Positions 28,168 to 36,229 of a stretch of 46,807 bases of DNA are shown piece by piece (positions within the stretch are counted from its first letter, which is position 1; the number at the start of each line of letters is the position of its first letter). Under the pieces are notes generated by a model that was not told where the DNA came from, made no database searches, and saw only the letters and a program-made list of their open reading frames with translations. The translations under genes were made by a program, and so were the position numbers. Location: the NCBI GenBank assembly GCA_017937685.1, contig JAGBDD010000188.1:1-46807 (forward strand). The letters are read 5' to 3'. Origin of the DNA: Thermoguttaceae bacterium (GTDB taxonomy: Bacteria > Planctomycetota > Planctomycetia > Pirellulales > Thermoguttaceae).

Positions 28168-28998
28168 CTAAGAACGCAAAACGACGCGCCAACAAAGACC
28201 GGTTTCAAAAGTTTCGGAATCGAGACAAACCAACTCGACGCCAAGCGCGTCCGCGAAACGACGCGCCTTCGCCAATCCGACGCCCAGCCCTCGCCCAGCT
28301 TGCCGACCGGAAAAATAGGGCGCGAAGAGCAATTCTCGCGCTTCCGAACTCAACCCGGGCCCGTCGTCTTCGACGCCGATTTCCCAAAAACAGGCGTTTG
28401 GGGAACGCGTCGCCTCAAAAACGCGCTTCGAAATCTCGTTTCCGTCGCTTAATTTCGTTTTTAATCCGGAAACGTCGTTTCCGCTAAGCGTCGTCTCCGC
28501 CGAGCGTTCGCGCGCAAAAATCCGCATTGCGCCGCCGGGCCCGGTCGCTTCGACGGCGTTTTTCGTCAACGCGTTCAAAATCGCCGCCAACATCGCCTCG
28601 TCGATCGTTAAAGTCGGCGCGTTTTCCGCAAATTCAAACGCAACGTCCAAACGAACGTCGCTTTCTTCGCAACGTTTCGCTTCGCGGCGCGCCCAATTTT
28701 CGCAAAATTTTTCAAGTTCGACCTCGGTCGGCTCCGGTCGAGGCGGGCGAGCGAACGTTCGCAAGTCGACGATCATCTCGTAAGCGCGCGCCGTCTGCTC
28801 CACGATCGCCGCCAAACGTCGACGTTTTTCTTCCGACGTTTCATTTTTCAAAAGAAATTGCGCGTGTCCGCCGATAATCGCCAACGGATTGTTCAGCTCG
28901 TGTCCGATTCCGGCGGCGGTTTCGGCGCACGCGTCGAAGAGTTTTTGCTCCAACCCTGGTTTTCCGAAACGATCGTTTTTTTTTGTTTCGTCGTTCAT
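28168..28998 (-). CDS. Soluble sensor histidine kinase (no input domain)
   Basis: The 276-residue protein has an H box AAGIGHELNNPLAIIGGHAQ (His33), an N box LNALTKNAVEA (Asn147), a G1 box EDDGPGL (210-216) and a G2 box GRGLGVGLA (235-243). All catalytic motifs of a HisKA/HATPase kinase are present. There is no TM helix, PAS or GAF domain, so the sensing part is missing or provided by another protein. It lies downstream of the HTH-receiver gene on the same strand, but an intrinsic terminator separates them. An intact NtrB-like H box suits phosphotransfer to a receiver such as the neighbouring one; pairing is inferred from proximity. The Shine-Dalgarno is weak. Confidence 0.9.
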   Translation of the reverse strand: MNDETKKNDRFGKPGLEQKLFDACAETAAGIGHELNNPLAIIGGHAQFLLKNETSEEKRRRLAAIVEQTARAYEMIVDLRTFARPPRPEPTEVELEKFCENWARREAKRCEESDVRLDVAFEFAENAPTLTIDEAMLAAILNALTKNAVEATGPGGAMRIFARERSAETTLSGNDVSGLKTKLSDGNEISKRVFEATRSPNACFWEIGVEDDGPGLSSEARELLFAPYFSGRQAGRGLGVGLAKARRFADALGVELVCLDSETFETGLCWRVVLRS

Positions 28999-29064
28999 AT
29001 CGCGCTCGCCGTTTTTAAAACTTTAACCGTCTTGCCTAATTTACGCGTCTTAACAATCGCAAAC

Positions 29065-29100
29065 GCAAAAAACGTTGGAGTTCGACGGCTCCAACGTTTT
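29065..29100 (-). terminator. Intrinsic terminator after the HTH-receiver gene
   Basis: A perfect 12-bp stem (29069-29080 / 29089-29100) with an 8-base loop. On the minus strand it is followed by six T. It would end the HTH-receiver transcript before the histidine kinase gene. Confidence 0.9.
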
Positions 29101-29140
29101 AAGCGGTATTATCGCCGCGTTTTACCTAAATCCGCCGCAA

Positions 29141-29722
29141 TTACGCGAAGGTTTCGATTTCGAGAAGCGCGCAAATGCGCTCAATCAAACGTTCCGTTTC
29201 GAACGGTTTCGCGAGGAACTCGTTGGCGCCGGCGCGATGCAGTTCTTCGATCTTGTCTTCTTCGACCATCCCCGAAACGCAGATGATTTTGACCGCTTCG
29301 AGCGATTTATCGTTGCGAACGCGCACGCAAACGTCTTTGCCGTTGATGTCCGGAAGCATCACGTCGAGAATAATGAGGTCGGGCCGATATTCCTTGACCA
29401 TCATCCCGGCTTCGAAACCGTTGTTGACGGCGCGGGTTTCGAAACGTCCGTCGCGTTCGAGAACGTCGACGAGCAATTCGACCAAGTCGCGGTCGTCGTC
29501 GACGACCAGCACCTTGCGCTTGCCGCTTTCCAACGCGTCGGTCGGAATGTTGTTTTCCTTCATAAAGGCGTACAAATGTTCGCGCGGAATGCGACGAAAA
29601 CGACTTCCCGGAACGCGAAAACCTTTCAAACCGCCGGAATCAAAGCAACGAATAATCGTTTGTTGGCTAACCTTGCAGATTTTCGCGGCTTCGCCGGTCG
29701 TAAAAACAGTTTTAATACCCAT
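29141..29722 (-). CDS. Response regulator with N-terminal excisionase-type HTH and C-terminal receiver
   Basis: The protein has 193 residues. Residues 5-58 form a MerR/excisionase-like winged HTH (FTTGEAAKICKVSQQTIIRCFDSG, then GFRVPGSRFRRIPREHL). Residues 69-188 are a complete receiver: acidic pair D75/D76, phosphoacceptor D120 (LIILDVMLP), S150 and K172 (LAKPF). The order HTH-then-receiver is the reverse of the common response-regulator layout but is known in planctomycetes. It probably binds DNA as a phosphorylation-controlled regulator. A soluble histidine kinase gene lies 142 nt downstream. A 9-bp hairpin with A/T-rich stem (29839-29868) lies upstream. Confidence 0.93.
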   Translation of the reverse strand: MGIKTVFTTGEAAKICKVSQQTIIRCFDSGGLKGFRVPGSRFRRIPREHLYAFMKENNIPTDALESGKRKVLVVDDDRDLVELLVDVLERDGRFETRAVNNGFEAGMMVKEYRPDLIILDVMLPDINGKDVCVRVRNDKSLEAVKIICVSGMVEEDKIEELHRAGANEFLAKPFETERLIERICALLEIETFA

Positions 29723-30549
29723 TTCAGGTTCAATCCTTTTCTAAATGCCCTCGTCCGTCAACCGGAAAAAGCTTCGAATCGTCGACCCAAACGCCCGACG
29801 ACGGTCGGCGCCGATCTTCTCAAACGTCCAAACCGGCGACGCTTTTTATTTAACGCGACAAAAAGCGTTTACGGTTCCTTTGTCTAACGTCGTCGACGCG
29901 CCAATTAACGAATAACGCCGCCGATTTAGGTTAAAATCGCTCGACGTTAAACTTTGCCGTCGCGTCTTTCGCAAAATTGCAAATTACGTCGTTTTGGCGA
30001 CTCGCAGAATTTACGCGTTATTCCTTTTTTGCGCAACGCCGCAATTCTTTCCAAAACTTTTTTTTTACCAATCTTGCGCGCAACGCTAATTATACCTATT
30101 TTAACGTCGGCGTCAACATCAAAAAACGGTCTTTAACCTTGCGCGGTCGATATTTTCATTTTTCCCGAAAACATTGGCGCTCGAAGAAATTTCGTCGGGA
30201 ACGAGGAAAGCGACGGGGCGACAAACGTCGATATTTTTCGCCGCTTTACTACATAACGCGCAATTTCTCCAAATCTTCGCGTTTTGCCAAGACTTTTTTT
30301 CGTTTTGTTTTCGCGAATCGCCTTATACTCTTTATTTTAAACAATCGTCGGCTTCTTGCCAACCTCTATTGTCGACGAAAAGTCCCTTTTTTTCTTTTTT
30401 TTCTTATTTTTTTAGTTTTCCGCTTTCTAAAAATTTTACTCCTTTTACCTATTTTATCTCAACGACTCTATTTTATCGTTAAAACGTCTCTCCTTGGGAG
30501 ACGCGCGACGCCGACGTCGCAACGTTTTAGCCAAAAGAAAGGAAAACAA
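29723..30549. other. Long AT-rich divergent intergenic region upstream of fasciclin gene 1
   Basis: 827 bases, much richer in T and pyrimidine runs than the rest of the window (for example 30380-30470). The frame of the downstream gene stays open back to 29954/29977, but the translation is Phe/Arg/Leu-rich and not protein-like. It contains a hairpin (29839-29868), a TATACT (30324-30329) without a convincing -35, and a structured element next to the ribosome-binding site. A long 5' leader or small RNA is possible. Confidence 0.45.
30480..30529 (+). promoter_or_regulatory. Structured 5' leader element (possible three-way junction)
   Basis: An outer stem TAAAACG/CGTTTTA (30480-30486 / 30523-30529) encloses two small hairpins: CGTCTC/GAGACG (30485-30490 / 30498-30503, partly competing with the outer stem) and GCGACG/CGTCGC (30505-30510 / 30515-30520). 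It ends about 10 nt before the AAGGA ribosome-binding site of the fasciclin gene, so it could control translation. Folding by eye only. Confidence 0.35.
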
Positions 30550-31665
30550 ATGAAAAAAACGGAAATTAACGAACACGCTCGTTCTTGTTGTCGGAACTGG
30601 CCTGCGATCGCGCTTGTTTTCGCGCTTGCGCTCGGAGCCTTGCTTTGGGCGACGATGCAACGCCGCAAGGATATTTTGAAAACGGCCGCCTCTTTCCCGG
30701 AATGTTCGACGTTCGTCGACTTAGTCGACAAAGCCGGAATGACGACGGTTTTGGCGAAAGACGGCCCTTTCACCGTCTTCATCCCGACCAACGAAGCGTT
30801 CGCGAAAATCCCGCAAGAGCGCTTGGCGAAAATCTCCGGCGACCGCGCGGCGCTCTCCGCGGTTCTCCTTTATCATATGTCTCCGGAAGCGCTTTCCGTC
30901 AAAGAGTTGACGCGTCCGTCCGAGCTTAAAACTTGCGTTGTTCCGGCGACTTCGATCGCGACGTCGACCGAAAAATACGGCGACGCGTCCTTCGTTCGCA
31001 AAGACGTTCCTTGCGTCAACGGCGTCGTTTACGTCGTCGACGCGGTGCAAATTCCGCCCTTTATGGAGCAAAACGGTTTCGTCGCCCCGCCGCAACGCGC
31101 GCCCGAAGAGCTTGCGATCGTCGCGTCCGAAGAAATTGTCGCCGGCGCCGCTCCGCTCGCCGATCCGAAACGCGAAGCGCAAGTCGACGCCGCTTTAGAA
31201 AACGCCGCCGAAACGGTCAAAAACCGAACGGCCGACGCGGCGCAAACGGGCGCGCAAGCGGTCGTCGACGCGGCGAACGCCGTTAAAGGCGGAGCGGCTC
31301 GCGTCGTCGAAAAGGGCGCGCAAGGAGTCGCGTCCGCCGCGAACGCTCTCCAAGCGGGCGCCGGAAACGTCGCCGAGAACGCCGCGCAAAAGTCCGCCGA
31401 CAAAGCGGAAATAAAAGCGCAAGAAGCGGTCGAAAAAGCGGAACAAAAACTTGAAGACGCGAAACAGGAAGCGCGCGAAGCGGTCGAAAAAGCCGAAGAA
31501 AAAGCCGACGCCGCCGTCGAGAAAGCGGAAGAGAAAGCGGAAACAGCCGCCGAGAAAGCGGAGGAAAAAGTCGAAGAAGCCGCCGCGCCAAAAGAGGAAA
31601 AAAACGACTCCGAAACGCCGAACGGCTCGAACGGCGAACCGGAAACGACCGCCGCGAGCCGTTGA
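30550..31665 (+). CDS. Membrane-anchored fasciclin (FAS1)-domain protein with coiled-coil tail
   Basis: The protein has 371 residues. A TM helix or uncleaved signal lies at 17-35. A FAS1 domain spans about 43-170, with the two family motifs GPFTVFIPTNEAF (72-84) and NGVVYVVDAVQIPP (157-170), and LLYHM between them. Residues 205-350 are an Ala/Glu/Lys-rich helical region with long heptad-like repeats (EKAEEKADAAVEKAEEKAE), predicted coiled coil. FAS1 domains mediate adhesion or matrix contacts, so a surface role is inferred. The ATG at 30550 has AAGGA 6 nt upstream; in-frame extension upstream is not protein-like. A second FAS1 gene follows, separated by a strong hairpin. Confidence 0.88.
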   Translation: MKKTEINEHARSCCRNWPAIALVFALALGALLWATMQRRKDILKTAASFPECSTFVDLVDKAGMTTVLAKDGPFTVFIPTNEAFAKIPQERLAKISGDRAALSAVLLYHMSPEALSVKELTRPSELKTCVVPATSIATSTEKYGDASFVRKDVPCVNGVVYVVDAVQIPPFMEQNGFVAPPQRAPEELAIVASEEIVAGAAPLADPKREAQVDAALENAAETVKNRTADAAQTGAQAVVDAANAVKGGAARVVEKGAQGVASAANALQAGAGNVAENAAQKSADKAEIKAQEAVEKAEQKLEDAKQEAREAVEKAEEKADAAVEKAEEKAETAAEKAEEKVEEAAAPKEEKNDSETPNGSNGEPETTAASR

Positions 31666-31683
31666 CGCTCCGTTTCGCCGGAG

Positions 31684-31726
31684 CGCGAATCGTCGACCGC
31701 CGACGCGACGCGGTCGACGATTCGCG
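31684..31726 (+). terminator. Strong hairpin between the two fasciclin genes
   Basis: A 17-bp perfect stem (31684-31700 / 31710-31726) with a 9-base loop, followed by the pyrimidine-rich GTCTCTTTCCC and a T-run. The U-tract is imperfect, so it may be a partial terminator or mRNA stabiliser. Confidence 0.65.
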
Positions 31727-31823
31727 TCTCTTTCCCAATTTTTCCATTCCTCCCCTTTCCCCCGTTTCCCCGCGTCGTTCGCGGCGCGTTTCCCCCCTCC
31801 GATAAAAGTTGAGAACAAGCAAT

Positions 31824-32873
31824 ATGACGAAAGACCTGCTAACAACCGCTCGCGAACGCGAACTCGGCGCCTATTTGGTCGCGCTCGAATCCGCCGGGCT
31901 CCGCTCCGAACTCGAAGCCAAAGGCCCGTTCACCCTCTTCGTTCCGCTCGACGCCGCGTTCGAACGCTTCACGACGAGCGAACTCGACGCGCTCGACGCA
32001 GATTTCGACGCGCTCCGGCGATTGATGCAATACACGATCGTTCGCGGCGCCCTCGCCGCCGACTCCCTCGCCCGCCTCGACTCCGTCGAAACGCTCGGCG
32101 GCGAACCGCTCGAAATTACCGCCTCCCGCGGGCTGGAGGTCAACGGAATCAAAATCGTCGAAGCCGACGTCGAATGCTCGAACGGCGTCGTTCACATTCT
32201 CGCCGAAACGCCGATTCCGCCAAGCCTCCGCGGTCTCGTTCGCGCCGAAGCGCTCGCGCCGCCGGAACGTTCGAACGAAAACGCGCAAACCGCCGAATCC
32301 GCCGAATCTTCCCAATCGTCCGAATCCAACGAATCGCAAAATTCGACCGTCTCCGCGCAAACCGCCGAAACGATCGAAAACGACGTCCGCAATTACGAAA
32401 CGGACGCCGAAACCGCCCGTCCGCAAACCCTCGATAAGGAGCCGCAAATGTTCGCCGAAGACCTCGAAAAAACCGAAAAAGACGCCGAATCGTTCGTCGA
32501 AGACCTGCGCGCCGTCGAAAAAGACGCCGAACTCGAAGCGACGAAAGCCGAAACGCTCGCTCGCGGACTCGACGCGTTCGAACGCAAAATCGACGACGAA
32601 GAGGAAGACGACGACGGCTCTTTCGAACGCGGATACGAACGCGCCGAAAATTCCGAAAATCTCGGTCGCGACGATTATTTCCGCGATCTCAATTCGCATT
32701 TCGCCGAAAACGCCAAAAAAAATAAACGAACCCGCGTCGGTTGCGGCGACGAACGGCGCGAAGAACGGGAAAAAGCGCAAAAGGCCCGTCGCGAAGAAGC
32801 CGAACGCGGCGAAACGGACGAAGTTTACGCCGGAATCCGCGACGAGATCGAAGAAAATACGGCGCGCGTTTGA
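31824..32873 (+). CDS. Second fasciclin (FAS1)-domain protein, apparently without export signal
   Basis: The protein has 349 residues. The FAS1 domain starts almost at the N-terminus (ELGAYLVALESAGLRSELEAKGPFTLFVPLDAAFERF) and ends near NGVVHILAETPIPPSLRG (about 132). The rest is a very acidic, Glu/Asp-rich helical tail (DLEKTEKDAESFVEDLRAVEKD). It is a paralogue of the preceding gene by domain and motif, but no signal peptide or TM helix is visible, which is unusual for FAS1 proteins. A start further upstream than 31809 is blocked in this frame, and the ATG at 31824 has only a weak purine-rich site. Either the protein is cytoplasmic or exported by another route, or the N-terminus was lost. 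Confidence 0.8.
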   Translation: MTKDLLTTARERELGAYLVALESAGLRSELEAKGPFTLFVPLDAAFERFTTSELDALDADFDALRRLMQYTIVRGALAADSLARLDSVETLGGEPLEITASRGLEVNGIKIVEADVECSNGVVHILAETPIPPSLRGLVRAEALAPPERSNENAQTAESAESSQSSESNESQNSTVSAQTAETIENDVRNYETDAETARPQTLDKEPQMFAEDLEKTEKDAESFVEDLRAVEKDAELEATKAETLARGLDAFERKIDDEEEDDDGSFERGYERAENSENLGRDDYFRDLNSHFAENAKKNKRTRVGCGDERREEREKAQKARREEAERGETDEVYAGIRDEIEENTARV

Positions 32874-33028
32874 CGCCGCGAACGTCGTTCGCCGGAGTCG
32901 CGTCCTCGACGCGCTTCGGCGTTTCGCGTTTTGCGCTCTTTTAGTTCTTTCGCGTTTCTCTTTGGCGCCGACGCTCCCTCGCGTCCTTCGCTTCTTCCGA
33001 GCGACGCTCCGCCAAGCGTTTTTTTCGC

Positions 33029-33051
33029 GTTTTGTCATTAATATTAATAAG
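33029..33051 (+). promoter_or_regulatory. Shared intergenic motif, copy B
   Basis: The core TTTTGTCATTAATATTAAT (33030-33048) contains a perfect 12-bp palindrome (33037-33048). It matches copy C at 18 of 19 positions and copy A at 17 of 19. Confidence 0.5.
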
Positions 33052-33247
33052 GAACGATAAAAACGTCGCGACGTTTGCGCGACGCCGGTTTTCCAACTCC
33101 CCCTATCCCCCCGCTCCACCTGTTCCGTTTCTTTCGCCTATTTCACCCAGTTTATTTTTCCCTTTTTCTCCGCGACTTCGTCCGCTCGCTCGCCGACGCG
33201 ACGCTCAAAAAATTCGCGAAAAAAAGAAACGCGGCGCCGAAAACTCG

Positions 33248-33275
33248 TTGATTTTCGTCTTCGCGACGTTATACT
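33248..33275 (+). promoter_or_regulatory. Candidate promoter for the phosphofructokinase gene
   Basis: TTGATT (33248-33253), 16-nt spacer, TATACT (33270-33275); about 100 nt before the ATG at 33379. Confidence 0.6.
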
Positions 33276-33378
33276 AAAGCGAAAGAACGCAACGCGGCGA
33301 CGCGACAGACGGCGTCAACGGTCTCCGCGTTCCCCAACGTTCCCCATTTCCCCTATTTTAACGTCTCGAGGATAAAAA

Positions 33379-34683
33379 ATGGCTCGACGTAAAAACCTCG
33401 TCGTCGCTCAGAGCGGCGGCCCGACCTGCGTCATCAACTCCAGTTTGCGCGGCGTCGTCGAAGCGGCGCGCGAGTTCGACAATATCGGAACCGTCTACGG
33501 CGCGGCGCACGGAATCGAAGGCGTCCTCAAAGAAGAGCTGCTCGACCTCTCGGCGCAGTCGGAGGAGGAAATCGCGCTCTTGCGCTACACGCCGGTCGCC
33601 GGGTCGATCGGAACCTGCCGTTACAAGCTGAAGTCTTGGCAAAACGAAGATTTCGAGCGCGTCGTCGAAGTTTTTAAGGCGCACGACGTCGGCTATTTCC
33701 TCTACAACGGCGGGAACGATTCGATGGACACCGCCGACAAAATCGCCAAACTCGCTCGCGCTCGCGGTCTCGACTTGCAGGCGGTCGGCGTTCCGAAGAC
33801 GATCGACAACGATATTGGCGACGCGGAGTTCCAGCTCATCGACCACACGCCCGGCTACGCGTCGACGGCGAAATATTGGTCGCATACGGTTCAGTACGCC
33901 GAAGAGGAAAACCGCGGTTCGTCCCCCGCCGACCCGGTTCTCATCCTGCAGGCGATGGGGCGCAAAATCGGCTTCATTCCCGCCGCGGCGCGCTTCGCCG
34001 ACCCGAAACGCGAAACGCCGCTCCTTATCTATCTTGCCGAGTCCCCCCGAACTCTCGCCGAAATGGCCGACCAGGTCAACGACAAGCTCCGCGAAGCGGG
34101 CCGTTGCGTCGTCGTCGTCAGCGAAGGGTTCGACGTCGGCGACGTCGGCGCGGTCAAGGATTCGTTCGGGCACACGAACTTCGGCGCGAGCAAAGTTACG
34201 GTCGCGCAAACGGTCGTCAACTACCTGAACTCGGTCGGCTTGGCGGCCAAAGGCGCGGCGCGCTGCAACGTTCCGGGCACCGACCAACGCGGCTCGATCG
34301 GGTACGCGTCGACGGTCGACCTCGACGAAGCCTACCGTCTCGGTCAAAAAGCGGTCGAGTTGGCCGCGACCGGGCAAGGCGGCTATATGTCGACGATTTT
34401 GCGCGACCCTGGCCTCGTATATAGCGTTCGTTACGACAAAGCCCCGCTATCGGAGGTCGCCAACAGCGAGCGCGTCTTCCCGGCGGAATGGATCGCTCCG
34501 AACGGCGCCGACGTTACCGACGCCTTCCTAAAATACCTAAAACCGCTAATCGGCGAAGATATGCCGTCGTTGCCGATGGAAAACGGTCGCCAACGGCTGA
34601 CCCGTTTCGCGCCGATTTTCGCGCCGCAAACGCTTCCGGCTTACGTTCCGCAAGCCGACCGCCAAAGCGCGCCGACGAAGTAA
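33379..34683 (+). CDS. pfp: 6-phosphofructokinase, probably pyrophosphate-dependent
   Basis: The 434-residue protein phosphorylates fructose 6-phosphate in glycolysis. Near the N-terminus is VVAQSGGPTCVINSSLRG. The nucleotide/PPi loop reads GGNDSMDT (111-118), with Asp114 at the position where ATP enzymes have Gly, the usual mark of pyrophosphate use. The catalytic loop is VPKTIDNDI (138-146), with Lys140. Further family motifs are LQAMGRKIGFIPAAARF and SEGFDVGD. PPi-PFKs work near equilibrium and so also act in gluconeogenesis. The ATG has AGGA upstream and a promoter and terminator flank the gene, so it is probably transcribed alone. Confidence 0.92.
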   Translation: MARRKNLVVAQSGGPTCVINSSLRGVVEAAREFDNIGTVYGAAHGIEGVLKEELLDLSAQSEEEIALLRYTPVAGSIGTCRYKLKSWQNEDFERVVEVFKAHDVGYFLYNGGNDSMDTADKIAKLARARGLDLQAVGVPKTIDNDIGDAEFQLIDHTPGYASTAKYWSHTVQYAEEENRGSSPADPVLILQAMGRKIGFIPAAARFADPKRETPLLIYLAESPRTLAEMADQVNDKLREAGRCVVVVSEGFDVGDVGAVKDSFGHTNFGASKVTVAQTVVNYLNSVGLAAKGAARCNVPGTDQRGSIGYASTVDLDEAYRLGQKAVELAATGQGGYMSTILRDPGLVYSVRYDKAPLSEVANSERVFPAEWIAPNGADVTDAFLKYLKPLIGEDMPSLPMENGRQRLTRFAPIFAPQTLPAYVPQADRQSAPTK

Positions 34684-34699
34684 GGTCCGCGTTTCCTCC

Positions 34700-34735
34700 G
34701 GGCGAAGCGAGACCGCGTTTTTCGCTTCGCCCTTT
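34700..34735 (+). terminator. Intrinsic terminator after the phosphofructokinase gene
   Basis: An 11-bp stem GGGCGAAGCGA/TCGCTTCGCCC (34700-34710 / 34722-34732) with a loop of 11, followed by a short T-run. Confidence 0.75.
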
Positions 34736-34760
34736 CCGCCGCGCCGCGACGATTTCCGTC

Positions 34761-34789
34761 TTGCGCCAACTCCCTACAATCGTTATATT
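34761..34789 (+). promoter_or_regulatory. Candidate promoter for the pyruvyl transferase-family gene
   Basis: TTGCGC (34761-34766), 17-nt spacer, TATATT (34784-34789); about 58 nt before the ATG at 34847. Confidence 0.55.
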
Positions 34790-34846
34790 TCATCGCCTTT
34801 ATATCGATAGTCGGCGAAGTTTTTACCGGTTTTAGGAGCCAAGTTT

Positions 34847-36148
34847 ATGTCGCGACGAAAAAACGTCGTTTACAGCGCCACGCGCCAATGGAACCCCGGC
34901 GACGAATTTATCCTTCGCGGCGTCCGACGCGTTATTGAAACGAAAATCGGCCCGTCGAACGCGATTCTTTACAATCGCAATCCCGACGCGCGCCCCAATT
35001 CGTTCGAACTCGCGCTCCGCGGCGACAAAAACGTTATGCGCGGACTTTACGGCGACACGGAAGCGTATTTACGCTACGGTTTTCACGACAACAGCGTCAA
35101 ACCGGACGGCGATTTCTCGTTCGTCGACCTGGCCGTCGTCGCCGGTTCGCCGGAATGGACGACGCCGCGTTGTTACAATTTTTTCGAACACGTCGTCAAG
35201 AACGCGACGCCGGTCGTTATTCTCGGCGTCGGCTACCTTGAAGAAACGCCGCCGCCGTTCGTCCGCGAAGTCGCTAAAAAAGCGCGTTTTTTCTCGGTTC
35301 GTTCGGAAGATTTGCTCGTCGACCGCGATTGGGCGCGCGACGCCGGAGCGGTCTACCTTCCCTGCCCGGCGCTCTTCTCCGCCGACGAAAAAAACGAGCG
35401 CCAAATCGACGCGGTTCGCCGAATCGCGCTCGTTTACAGCGCTCCGGAGCGGGACTCGATTCGCGCCAACAGCGTTCCGAACGAAGTCGCCGACGCGATT
35501 CTCGCTCTTTACCGCCGCCTCCTCGAAAATCGCTCCGAACGCGTCGAATTTTTCGGCGTTTGCCATTATATCGACGAACTTTCGGAAGCGACGCGATTTT
35601 TCGGCGAGTTCGGCGTCCCCGTTTTTTACGCTTACGACTCCGCCGAATACGAAGAGATTTACGGTCGCGCCGACTTAACCGTCTCGGCCCGCGTTCACGC
35701 TTGCGGGTTGAGCGCGTCGCTCGGCGTTCCCGGCGTCTTTTTCGGAACGGACGCCCGCGCCGGAACGTGTCGCGGCTTTTTGTCGGAATTTCTCGATTAT
35801 CGCGTCGACTATCGCGATTTTGAACGCAAAATCGACCGAATCGCCGAAGAAATCGCTCCGCGCAACGCCGAACTCCTCCGACATAAACGCCGAACGTTCG
35901 ACGCTTACCTCGCCGCGCTCGACGGCTTGCGCCTTGAAAAAACGCCTTACGACTGCTCGCCGCCGACGCGAGCGCCCCAAACAAAGCGTCGTCGACTTGA
36001 AACGCTCGACGCGATCCGCCGCGCCTGTTGCGGCGACGCGCCGGAGCCGACCCTTTGGGACGACGTTTATCACCGTTATCGCAAACTCCGCGTCGCGCTG
36101 AAACATCGGCTCCGCTCGAAGCGCCGCGACGATTCAAACGAAAATTAA
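34847..36148 (+). CDS. Polysaccharide pyruvyl transferase-family protein
   Basis: The 433-residue protein has the GT-B-like features of the polysaccharide pyruvyl transferase family: an N-terminal NPGDEFILRGVRRVIE segment, VDLAVVAGSPEW followed by PVVILGVGYLEE, FFSVRSEDLLVDR, and a C-terminal block (YGRADLTVSARVHACGLSASLGVPGVFF) corresponding to the family pattern D-x-x-I/V-x-x-R-x-H-x-x-I/L. The family usually transfers pyruvate from PEP to sugars of surface polysaccharides; substrate here is unknown, and no other polysaccharide genes are adjacent. The last 60 residues are basic and variable. The ATG has AGGAG 8 nt upstream. The gene converges with the sigma factor gene. Confidence 0.85.
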   Translation: MSRRKNVVYSATRQWNPGDEFILRGVRRVIETKIGPSNAILYNRNPDARPNSFELALRGDKNVMRGLYGDTEAYLRYGFHDNSVKPDGDFSFVDLAVVAGSPEWTTPRCYNFFEHVVKNATPVVILGVGYLEETPPPFVREVAKKARFFSVRSEDLLVDRDWARDAGAVYLPCPALFSADEKNERQIDAVRRIALVYSAPERDSIRANSVPNEVADAILALYRRLLENRSERVEFFGVCHYIDELSEATRFFGEFGVPVFYAYDSAEYEEIYGRADLTVSARVHACGLSASLGVPGVFFGTDARAGTCRGFLSEFLDYRVDYRDFERKIDRIAEEIAPRNAELLRHKRRTFDAYLAALDGLRLEKTPYDCSPPTRAPQTKRRRLETLDAIRRACCGDAPEPTLWDDVYHRYRKLRVALKHRLRSKRRDDSNEN

Positions 36149-36229
36149 CGTTCGTTCGCCGCTCGACCGACGCGACGTTCGTTTCTTCCGCCGCGTCGGC
36201 CTTCTCGTTTCTTCGCTATTTTGCCTATT

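Larger units (their letters stand above)
32874..33378. other. Intergenic region between fasciclin gene 2 and the phosphofructokinase gene
   Basis: 505 bases with no convincing gene. It carries motif copy B (33029-33051), a 16-bp perfect palindrome AAACGTCGCGACGTTT (33061-33076) directly downstream of it, and a promoter candidate (33248-33275) for the phosphofructokinase. Confidence 0.6.

Noticed and set aside
29977..30549. In-frame N-terminal extension of the first fasciclin protein by 191 residues
   Set aside because: The translation is dominated by Phe, Arg, Leu and Lys from T-rich DNA and looks non-coding. The Met at 30550 has a good Shine-Dalgarno and directly precedes a TM helix.
36149..36229. 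Terminator between the convergent pyruvyl transferase and sigma factor genes
   Set aside because: No stem with a T-run is visible in the 81-base gap.
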